The notes under the pieces are model-generated. The model did no database searches and was not told the DNA's origin. It saw nothing but the letters and a program-made list of their open reading frames with translations. The position numbers and the translations under genes are program-made. Positions 1-37,560 of a stretch of DNA of 64,000 nucleotides are shown here, piece after piece (position 1 is the stretch's first letter; every line of letters starts with the position of its first letter). The DNA is from Channallabes apus (taxonomy: Eukaryota; Chordata; Actinopteri; Siluriformes; Clariidae), in the NCBI GenBank assembly GCA_030522415.1, contig CM060107.1, positions 22,976,071 to 23,040,070 on the forward strand, written 5' to 3'.

Positions 1-526
1 AATTGCAAATATGGGAAAAGGGACACGCTTTATCAACAGCACGGGGTAGGAATGACATTGCGGCTTTAGATGGGGGTGTGTGTGTGTTTGTATAGGGGAC
101 TTTAATACGTTATTGCTGCCTTTATTATAATTTAATAATTCTACGAGGAGATGAAAATATTTTTAAATTGAGACGCAACGAGAGTCTGCTGTGGATGAGA
201 GCTCCACCTGTGTGTCTATAGTCTAACATCCAACTCACACACAATGTACGCATGGGTGCACACAGTAACACAAAATGGCCCACATGTCATGATAAATCAA
301 ATCAAATATTAATTGATGGGGGTGAAATAACATACAGGTAACAAAAATACAACTATTATGTGTAATATCTGTCAGGTCAGACTTCCGACTTGACCTTCAG
401 TTCAGCAGCATCTCTCATCTCATCTCATCACTCCTCTCACTGCGCTTATAGCAATGAAGTATTAATAAATGATCATGGAACTTAAATCAGTCCTGCCCTT
501 CTTCTTTGTCTTTCGGCTGTTCGCTT

Positions 527-1040
527 TCAGGGGTCGCCACAGCGAATCATCTGCCTCCATCTAACCCTGTCCTCTGCATCCTCTTCTCTCACACCAACTA
601 ACTTCATGTCCTCTCTCACTGCATCCATAAATCTCCTCTTTGGTCTTCCTCTAGACCTCCTGCCTGGCAGTTCCAACCTCAGCATCCTTCTACCGATATA
701 TTCACCATCTCTCCTCTGAACATGTCCAAACCACCTCAATCTGGCCTCTCTGACTTTATCTCCAAAACATCTCACATGGGTTGTCCCACTGATGAACTGA
801 TTCTTGATCCTATCCATCCTTGTCACTCCCAAAGAGAACCTCAACATCTTCAGCTCTGCTACCTCCAGCTCTGCCTCCTGTCTTGTCTTCAGTGCCACTG
901 TCTCTAAGCCGTAGAGCATCGCTGGTCTCACCACTGTCCTGTACACCTTTCCTTTCACTCTCGCTGATGCTCTTTTATCACACAACACACCTGACACTTT
1001 TCTCCACCCATTCCAACCTGCCTGTACTCGTCTCAGTCCT
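527..1040 (-). mobile_element. RTE-like LINE fragment (reverse transcriptase C-terminus)
   Basis: A 156-residue reading frame on the minus strand matches, residue by residue over nearly all its length, the C-terminal part of the LINE at 25983-28018 in this window. It contains the VYRTVVRPAMLYGLE and LRWFGHVQRR blocks typical of fish RTE/RTEX-type elements and ends with RWRQMIRCGDP before the 3' tail. The 5' part (endonuclease and catalytic reverse transcriptase) is absent, as expected for a 5'-truncated LINE insertion. It is not a host gene. The clade assignment is from memory of such proteins. Confidence 0.85.
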
Positions 1041-1313
1041 GCCTTTTTTATTATTATTTATTGTAGCCCAATATTAGAGAAAGGCACATAATAAAGTCTC
1101 TCACTCTCTATCTCTCTCTGAAGCAGTCCAGTCATTTAGTTTTTTTCTCGTTACCAATGCAGCTTCTCTACAACTGGAGATCTGTCCTGAACTTGGATTA
1201 GGCTTTAATTTACTGCTGCTATCAGCAATATCAACCCCTTACAAGTCCCGTTAGTAACCTGATTAGTATTAGTTGGATTTCATTATCATTAAATTCACGG
1301 CTGTTATTCTGTT

Positions 1314-1390
1314 GTGTGTGTGTGTGTATGTGTGTGTGTGTGTGTGTGTGTGTCTGTGTGTGTGTGAGAGACAGAGAGAGAGAGAGAGAC
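1314..1390. repeat. TG/GA microsatellite
   Basis: A run of TG repeats is followed by GA repeats. The corresponding locus in the other duplicate (about 4004-4108) is longer, so the tract changed length after duplication. Open frames crossing it are artefacts of the repeat. Confidence 0.95.
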
Positions 1391-1771
1391 GTATACGTTA
1401 AACAGATGTGTACGTGCCGGGCACCTCCAGATTTATTAATAGAATTTTATTCAGCGTCACCACTTGATTCTAAAGCCAACATTCAATCCCCAGCAGGAGA
1501 ACCTCTGTGGCATCACTGGGCGATTTTAATTCATATGTATACAGTTTATTTTGCTGTTAGATCAGCTACAAATACACATCTGCACATACTATCAGTCTTC
1601 TAAACAGGTTAATTACAGGTTACATACTGTAGATCTGTTTTATTTTAATGTTTTTTAATGGAGAAATAGTTCTATATAACCTGAAAAATATAAAGTAGCT
1701 TAATGAATCAACATCTAAAAAAATCTGAGCGTTTTGGGCCTAAAAAAACCCTTATGCCATAACCGAAGGTT

Positions 1772-2235
1772 GAATTGAGAGCCTGGCCCTTTAAAGCTTC
1801 CCAACATTCAGTTTGACCGCTGACCAATCACAATCATTGTCCCGCCGCCTTCATTTGCATGCAGCCCACTAGTCCTACTAGTAAAATCCACTAGTAGTAC
1901 TAGTGGATTTTACTAGTGCTACTAGTGGATTTTATATGGCAAGCCTTTAGAGCATATATCGGATATCAAGGATATCAAGCACATTGTGCGTCAAAAAATC
2001 AACTAGTGAGGTCCAAAATTGCACTAGTATACTAGTAAAAACATTTTTTTTTACTAGTTTAACTAGTACGTTTTAAAGTTTTCACTCGTTAACTAGTGAA
2101 TTTCCCTAGTCAACAAGTGAGGCTTAAATGCTCATTGGCTAAGTATTAAACTCCATTATTTAAATGATAGGACAAGATGCAAATCAGGGGGCAAAAAAGG
2201 AGCCTTCCTATTGGCTCTCCATGACGAACTCCTCC
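1772..2235. repeat. Foldback unit 1 with CCAAT, GC-box and octamer arms
   Basis: The left arm reads CCAAT (1824-1828), CCCGCC (1841-1846) and octamer ATTTGCAT (1853-1860), then ACTAGT palindromes. The right arm carries the mirror elements ATGCAAAT (2177-2184) and ATTGG (2210-2214), with more ACTAGT sites in between. An inverted GATATCC cassette sits inside (1935-1988). The motif order is seen directly. Whether proteins bind, or whether the unit is a MITE, is inference. Confidence 0.75.
1935..1988 (-). repeat. GATATCC cassette, inverted copy
   Basis: These 54 bases are an exact reverse complement of 8160-8213, one of the cassettes in the array next to the esterase promoter more than 6 kb away. 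It is the only inverted copy I found. It sits inside foldback unit 1. Confidence 0.9.
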
Positions 2236-2707
2236 CAGACAAAACTTAACCCTATACATTCTGGTGACTTTTCTACTGCTCTTTACTGCAAGCTCCTTGT
2301 GTACTATATAAGCAGAATTAAACATGGAAATGTGTGTAACATCAAATGATTGATTTATATTAACAACACAAAAAGGTATTAACTTAACAGTAAAAAATAC
2401 CAGGAGAGGAATGACTTATGATTCAAAATAATACAAATGATGATTGTTTAATCAATTACAATAATACATCTAACTATGCAATAATGTTAAAAAGCAAAAT
2501 ACAGTAATATATATATATATATAATGTATAATGTATATATAATTGTTTATAAACATTTTATCACCTGCTGGATGGGCTGCGAGCAACAGAATAATCAGAT
2601 CTAACAGATAATCAATAAGACCTAGTAATTAGTGATAAGCAGAAATACATAAAGTAGGCACAATATTTAACTAATGTGTGCCATTTACAAACATTATGGG
2701 GGGATAA
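2236..2707. other. AT-rich spacer
   Basis: This is AT-rich sequence with a short TA tract around 2507-2522. I see no gene, RNA or recognisable transposon in it. Confidence 0.6.
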
Positions 2708-3223
2708 AATTGCAAATATGGGAAAAGGGACACGCTTTATCCACAGCACGGGGTAGGAATGACATTGCAGCTTTAGATGGGGGTGTATGTGTGTGTTTGT
2801 ATAGGGGACTTTAATACGTTATTGCTGCCTTTATTATAATTTAATAATTCTACGAGGAGATAAACATTTTTTTTAATTGAGACGCAACGAGAGTCTGCTG
2901 TGGATGAGAGCTCCACCTGTCTGTCTATAGTCTAACATCCAACTCACACACAATGTACGCATGGGTGCACACAGTAACACAAAATGGCCCACATGTCATG
3001 ATAAATCAAATCAAATATTAATTGGTGGGGATGATATAACATACAGTTAATAAATATACAACTATTATGTGTAATATCTGTCAGGTCAGACTTCCGACTT
3101 GACCTTCAGTTCAGCAGCATCTCTCATCTCATCTCACTGCGCTTATAGCAATGAAGTATTAATAAATGATCATGGAACTTAAATCAGTCCTGCCCTTCTT
3201 CTTTGTCTTTCGGCTGTTCGCTT

Positions 3224-3740
3224 TCAGGGGTCGCCACAGCGAATCATCTGCCTCCATCTAACCCTGTCCTCTGCATCCTCTTCTCTCACACCAACTAACT
3301 TCATGTCCTCTCTCACTGCATCCATAAATCTCCTCTTTGTTCTTCCTCTAGACCTCCTGCCTGGCAGTTCCAACCTCAGCATCCTTCTACCGATATATTC
3401 ACACTCTCTCCTCTGAACATGTCCAAACCACCTCAATCTGGCCTCTCTGACTTTATCTCCAAAACATCTAACATGGGTTGTCCCTCTAATGAACTCATTC
3501 TTGATCCTATCCATCCTTGTCACTCCCAAAGAGAACCTCAACATCTTCAGCTCTGCTACCTCTAGCTCTGCTTCCTGTCTTTTCTTCAGTGCCACTGTCT
3601 CTAAGCCGTAGAGCATTGCTGGTCTCACCATTGTCCTGTACACCTTTCCTTTCATTCTCGCTGATACTCTTTTATCGCACAACACACCTGACACTTTTCT
3701 CCACCCATTCCAACCTGCCTGTACCCGCCTCAGGCCTGCC
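3224..3740 (-). mobile_element. RTE-like LINE fragment, duplicate copy
   Basis: This is the same 156-codon 5'-truncated LINE fragment as at 527-1040, carried along by the segmental duplication. It differs at scattered residues and still lacks in-frame stops. The open frame therefore reflects recent ancestry rather than selection. It lacks the catalytic reverse transcriptase core. Confidence 0.85.
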
Positions 3741-4003
3741 TTTTTTATTATTATTTATTGTAGCCCAATATTAGAGAAAGGCACATAATAAAGTCTCTCA
3801 CTGTCTATCTCTCTCTGAAGCAGTCCAGTCATTTAGTTTTTTTCTCGTTAAAAATGCAGCTTCTCTACAACTGGAGATCTGTCCTGAACTTGGATTAGGC
3901 TTTAATTTACTGCTGCTATCAGCCCCTTACAAGTCCCGTTAGTAACCTGATTAGTATTAGTTACAGTAGATTTCATTATCATTAAATGCACGACTGTTAT
4001 TCT

Positions 4004-4109
<106 letters not shown>

Positions 4110-4495
4110 GTATACATTAATCAGATGTGTATGTGCCGGGCACCTCCAGATCTATGTATTGAATTTTCTTCAGCGTCACCACTTGATTCTAAAGCCTACA
4201 GTACATTCAATCCCCAGCAGGAGAACCTCTGTGGCATCACTGGGCGATTTTAATTCATATTTATACAGTTTATTTTGCTGTTAGATCAACTACAAATACA
4301 CATCTGCACATACTATCAGTCTTCTAAACAGGTTACTTACAGCTTACATACTGTAGATCTGTTTAATTTTAATGTTTTTTAATGGAGAAATAGTTCTATA
4401 TAACCTGAAAAATATAAAGTAGCTTAATGAATCAACATCTAAAAAAATCTGAGCGTTTTGGGCCTTAAAAACCCCTTATGCCATAACCGAAGGTT

Positions 4496-5434
4496 GAATT
4501 GAGAGCCTGGCCCTTTAAAGCTTCCCAACATTCAGTTTGACCGCTGACCAATCACAATCATTGTCCCGCCGCCTTCATTTGCATGCAGCCCACTAGTCCT
4601 ACTAGTAAAATCCACTAGTAGTACTAGTGGATTTTACTAGTGCTACTAGTGGATTTTACTAGTGAGCCATAAGTATCCACAATTGCACTAGGCGATCTTA
4701 CTAGTTAACTAGTAAGGCCTAAAATGCAAATCGGGAGGCGGGAAAAGATCTTACTATGAGCCTTCCTATTGGCCCACTAAAATTATTCATGAACGAAGGC
4801 TGAATTGAGAGCGCGCCATTTAAGGCTCAGTGAATCACTGTTTGAACACTGACCAATCACAGTCCTTGTCCCGCCTCCTTCCTTTGCATGCAGCCCACTA
4901 GTTCTACTAGTAAAATCCACTAGTACTACTAGTGGATTTTACTAGTACTACTAGTGGATTTTACTAGTGAGCCATAAGTATCCACAATTGCACTAGGCGA
5001 TCTTACTAGTTAACTAGTAAGGCCTAAAATGAAAATCGGGGGCGGGAAAGGAGCTTACTATGAGCCTTCCTATTGGCCCACTAAAATAATTCATGATTGA
5101 GGGCGGGCCGTTTAAGGCTCAGCGAATCACTGTTTGAACACTGACCAATCACAGTCCTTGTCCCGCCTCCTTCCTTTGCATGCAGCCCACTAGTTCTACA
5201 AGTAAAATCCACTAGTAGTACTAGTGGATTTTACTAGTACTACTAGTGGATTTTACTAGTGACGGATAAGTGTCCATTTATGGCACTAGGCGATCTTACT
5301 AGTTAACTAGTGAGGTCTAAAATGCAAATTGGGAGGCGGGAAAGAGGCTTAAATCGAGCCCTCCTATTGGCTGTCCATGAGGAAGTCCTCCATGCCAAAA
5401 TTTAACCTTTTAAAGCCTGGTCAGCTCTCAATTC
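4496..5434. repeat. Composite foldback element: three palindromic units
   Basis: The block is bounded by an inverted repeat, GAATTGAGAGC at 4496-4506 and its complement GCTCTCAATTC at 5424-5434, each followed inward by related sequence around TTTAA. Inside are three tandem units of about 290-305 bp (CCAAT at 4548, 4853 and 5145). Each has a left arm CCAAT, CCCGCC, octamer-like TTTGCAT, then clustered ACTAGT sites, then a right arm with ATGCAAAT or a mutated form (4724, 5322), GGCGGG (4737, 5041, 5335) and ATTGG (4768, 5072, 5366). Seven ACTAGT sites lie within 4592-4663. The structure fits a foldback or MITE-like element amplified in tandem. No coding capacity is visible. Confidence 0.8.
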
Positions 5435-5839
5435 TGTTCAGGAAATGTGTGATCATAACAAGAAATACTATATATAAACATTAGATTTCAAAACTTACTG
5501 AAATAAATCAACTTGATGATATTCTAATTAATTTAGATGCACCTGTATGTATATATATTGTGTGTGTGTGTGTGTGTGTGTGTGATACTGTGGGGGTTGT
5601 ACAGGCCTTGCTTTATATTATACACTTTCTCAAATTATTTTATGACTTTATTATGTAACTACTATAGACTTCCCTTTCATTCGTATTACCGAGAAGAAAA
5701 AAAACAACAACCTGACAATACTGAATGGCCAGGTTTTTCTGTCAGTGGATATTTGCTTCCCTCTTGGCAAAACATAGAGTAGTAGGATGTTGATGTGCTC
5801 TTTGTTTCCTTTATCGGGGTAAATAAATGCACACATTTC
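5435..5839. other. Spacer with TG microsatellite
   Basis: The stretch is AT-rich with a short TG tract near 5560-5583. The Tc1 transposase homology begins downstream near 5840. I see no other feature. Confidence 0.55.
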
Positions 5840-6560
5840 TCATCTTCTCATGTCATCCGGACCAAAGAGGACAAGGACAACCCAAGTTGTTATCAACGCT
5901 CAGTTGAGAAGCCTGCATCTCTGATGGTATGGGGTTGCATGAGTGCGTGTGGCATGGGCAGCTTGCATGTCTGGAAAGGCACCACCAATGCAGAACAATA
6001 TATTCAGCTTCTAGAACAAAATCTGCTCCCATCCAGACGTCATCTCTTTCAGGGAAGACCCTGCATTTTTCAACAAGATAATGCCAGACCACATTCTGCA
6101 TCAATCACAACATCATGGCTGCGTAGGAGAAGGATCCGGCTACTGAAATGGCCAGTCTGCAGTCCAGATCTTTCCCCTATAGAGAACATTTGGCGCATCA
6201 TAAAGAGGAAGGTGCGACAAAGAAGGCCCAAGACGATTGAACAGTTAGAGGCCTGTATTAGACAAGAATGGGTGAGCATTCCTATTTCTAAACTTGAGAA
6301 ACTGGTCTCCTCGGTCCCCAGATGTTGTTGAGTGTTGTAAGAAGAAGGGGAGATGCCACACAGTCGTGAAAATGGCCTTGTCACAACTTTTTGGGGATTT
6401 GTTGACACCGTGACATTTTGATTCACCATATTTTTCCCTTAAAATTATACATTTTCTCAGTTTAAACTTTTGTTCCGTGATTTATGTTCTATTCTGAATA
6501 AAATATTGACATTTGCCATCTCCACATCATTGCATTCAGTTTTTATTCACAATTATCTGT
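5840..6560 (+). pseudogene. Tc1-like transposase, C-terminal fragment
   Basis: The frame ending at 6331 contains the C-terminal half of a Tc1/mariner transposase: the LMVWGCMS block, the QQDNARPHS block with the second catalytic Asp, and the SPDLSPIENIW block with the Glu at the spacing typical of DD34E enzymes. The N-terminal helix-turn-helix region and first catalytic Asp are missing, so the copy is 5'-truncated and inactive. The element's 3' end probably lies around 6540-6570. Confidence 0.85.
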
Positions 6561-6649
6561 AGGCACAGACACAGATCAAAGCAGAAAGGAATTTGTATGT
6601 ACATATACTGATTATTTACATTTATGCTGGATATTTGAGATATTAATTA

Positions 6650-6701
6650 CCAATAACTGTAGGCCACAATACTTTAAATACGCAGGTGAAAGCAGGAAGG
6701 A

Positions 6702-6769
<68 letters not shown>

Positions 6770-6845
6770 TATATACAGTATATAGATAGATAGATATAAA
6801 TTCCTTCCTGCTTTCATCAAAGTTTTGAGGCCTACAGTTAATTAT
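6650..6845. repeat. Long inverted repeat around a TA microsatellite
   Basis: A left arm near 6650-6700 (ACTGTAGGCC ... GAAAGCAGGAAGG) and its imperfect reverse complement near 6790-6845 flank a long TA run at about 6703-6766. The whole could extrude as one large hairpin. A related half-arm (AAAGCAGAAAGG) lies near 6578. It is probably a small non-autonomous DNA element whose centre expanded. Confidence 0.75.
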
Positions 6846-7043
6846 GGGTATTAAATGTAATAAATGCTGGCATCTAATACATTTACATAAGGAAGACAGT
6901 TGTTCTTTATGACCTAAATAATATACAGTAGTCTAATGTATCACCATGTAACAAATCAGAATGTTTTTGTCATGGCAATCTGCTAAAAACTCCTGAGGCC
7001 ATGAATGAGAGTTGAGTTGAATTGAATGAAGGCCATGAATGCT

Positions 7044-8358
7044 GAATTGAGAGCTGGCCCTTTAAGTCTTAGCAGCCTCAGTTTGAAAACTGACCAATCA
7101 CAGAGCTTGTCCCGCCTCATTCATAGTACTAGTAGTACTAGTTGTACTAGTTAAATTCCCTAGTGAACGAGTAGAGGAAAATTTTTACACAACGGCTCAG
7201 TAATGAGGATAAAATGGTACTCGTCAACTAGTAAGCAAAAAATTGGTTACTAGTTGTACTAGTGAGCCAATTTTTCGCTACTCGTTCACTAGTGAAATGG
7301 ACTAGTAGTACTAGTGAATTTCACATGTGTATTATTTATGACAGTTTTCTGGAAAGCCTTTTGAGTATTTATTTTGATATCCGTGATATCCAATATATGC
7401 TCTAAAGGCTTGCCATATGATATCCTTGATATCCGATATATGCTCTAAAGGCTTGCCATATTCGCTACTCGTTCACTAGTGAAATTGACTAGTAGTACTA
7501 GTGAATTTCACATGTGTATTATTTATGACAGGTTTCTGGAAAGCCTTTTGAGTATTTATTTTGATATCCGTGATATCCAATATATGCTCTAAAGGCTTGC
7601 CATAGTTCACTAGTGAAATTGACTAGTAGTACTAGTGAATTTCACATGTGTATAATTTATGACAGGTTTCTGGAAAGCCTTTTGAGTATTTATTTTGATA
7701 TCCGTGATATCCAATATATGCTCTAAAGGCTTGCCATATGTGCTTGATATCCTTGATATCCGATATATGCTCTAAAGGCTTGCCATACAAAAAAAATGGT
7801 CACTAGTTGTACTAGTGAGCCAATTTTTCGCTACTCGTTCACTAGTGAAATTGACTAGTAGTACTAGTGAATTTCACATGTGTATTATTTATGACAGGTT
7901 TCTGGAAAGCCTTTTGAGTATTTATTTTGATATCCGTGATATCCAATATATGCTCTAAAGGCTTGCCATAAGCACAAAAAATGGTCACTAGTTGTACTAG
8001 TGAGCCAATTTTTCGTTACTCGTTCACTAGTGAAATTGACTAGTAGTACTAGTGAATTTCACATGTGTATTATTTATGACAGGTTTCTGGAAAGCCTTTT
8101 GAGTATTTATTTTGATATCCGTGATATCCAATATATGCTCTAAAGGCTTGCCATAGGCGCACAATGTGCTTGATATCCTTGATATCCGATATATGCTCTA
8201 AAGGCTTGCCATATTTCGCTACTCGTTCACTAGTGAATTTGGCTAGTAGTACTAGTGAATTTCACATGTGTATAATTTATGACAGTTTTCTGGAAAGCCT
8301 TTTGAGTATTTATTTTGATATCCGTGATATCCAATATATGCTCTAAAGGCTTGCCATA
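7044..8358. repeat. Foldback left arm followed by GATATCC/ACTAGT cassette array
   Basis: The stretch opens with the same left arm as the other foldback units (GAATTGAGAGC at 7044, CCAAT at 7094, CCCGCC), then becomes an array. Nine direct copies of a cassette with paired GATATCC motifs end in GCTTGCCATA, at 7417, 7460, 7604, 7738, 7787, 7970, 8155, 8213 and 8358. A second module around CACATGTG starts at 7322, 7509, 7643, 7875, 8060 and 8263, with irregular spacing of 134-232 bp. ACTAGT palindromes separate them. No right foldback arm is visible before the esterase promoter. It is not coding. Confidence 0.85.
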
Positions 8359-8419
8359 GTTACGCAACAGTTGTAATAAGTGTTGCGACACATGGAACTT
8401 CGCTCTCACAGCACATGGT

Positions 8420-8426
8420 TATATAA
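8420..8426 (+). promoter_or_regulatory. TATA box of the carboxylesterase gene
   Basis: TATATAA lies 78 bases before the esterase ATG at 8504. It is followed by a short GA run (about 8434-8456), consistent with a start site near 8450. The cassette array ends only about 60 bases upstream. Confidence 0.6.
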
Positions 8427-8503
8427 CAGAGCTGAGAGAGAGAGAGAGAGAGAGAGACAAAAAACCTGAGGTCAGTCCAAGGGCTGGAGCTGAACCTGCA
8501 GCT

Positions 8504-15249
<6,746 letters not shown>

Positions 15250-15338
15250 GTAAAGCAGCATTTTAAAGCAACAGTTTTACATCTCAGCCTGTCAAAGCGT
15301 TTTTAACGTTTTTGTTGCTTTATTATACATTCTACCAG

Positions 15339-37247
<21,909 letters not shown>

Positions 37248-37560
37248 AGGATGCTGTAGTTTCTTTATACAATCCATCTCTCAGGGGTTCTATGAATTGT
37301 TTGATTCTATTACAAATACAATGTGGTGTTTAAAATTTTATTTGTCTAAAAATATTGGATCTAAAGGTAAGCATGCATCATTTGCTGAGAAAGGATTGTC
37401 TTCCTTATATGTTCAGAATATGTAAAATGTTTAATGACCTGCACTTAGGCATCATAGGTTTGTAAAACTGATCAGCTGATCGGTTTGTAAAACTGATCAG
37501 CTGATGAAACTCTGAAGTGTAAAATAATAAAAAAAATCAGACAAGATGACATTTTCCTCT
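37248..37560 (+). other. 3' UTR of the carboxylesterase gene with poly(A) signal
   Basis: It follows the TAG at 37245-37247. A 21-bp stretch containing AAACTGATCAGCTGAT is repeated directly at about 37457-37505. AATAAA at 37526-37531 is the first plausible poly(A) signal. It is not proven which signal is used. Confidence 0.6.

Larger units (their letters stand above)
1..1930. repeat. Segmental duplication, left copy
   Basis: This stretch recurs at about 2708-4655 in the same orientation, at an offset of 2707 bases near the start. By eye there are only a few mismatches per hundred bases plus small indels. The copy holds a truncated LINE fragment, a TG/GA microsatellite and the left arm of a foldback unit. 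The similarity stops near 1932 inside the ACTAGT-rich part. Because the match is already in register at base 1, the duplicated unit probably begins left of the window. Apart from the LINE fragment I see no coding sequence. Confidence 0.9.

Noticed and set aside
1316..1603. Frames rich in [10 protein letters not shown] or RERER residues (also near 4009, 12169, 16125, 29586)
   Set aside because: They are translations of dinucleotide microsatellites.
4496..5434. A histone or snRNA gene cluster, suggested by octamer and CCAAT motifs
   Set aside because: No histone-like frame, snRNA-like sequence or 3' processing hairpin is present in or next to the units.
5795..6331. A 178-residue frame as a novel gene
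   Set aside because: It contains the D and E catalytic blocks of a Tc1 transposase and lacks the first half.
7322..8358. Regularly repeated sequences that could suggest a CRISPR array
   Set aside because: Spacing is irregular, the repeats are internally palindromic cassettes of two subtypes, there are no cas genes, and the genome is clearly vertebrate.
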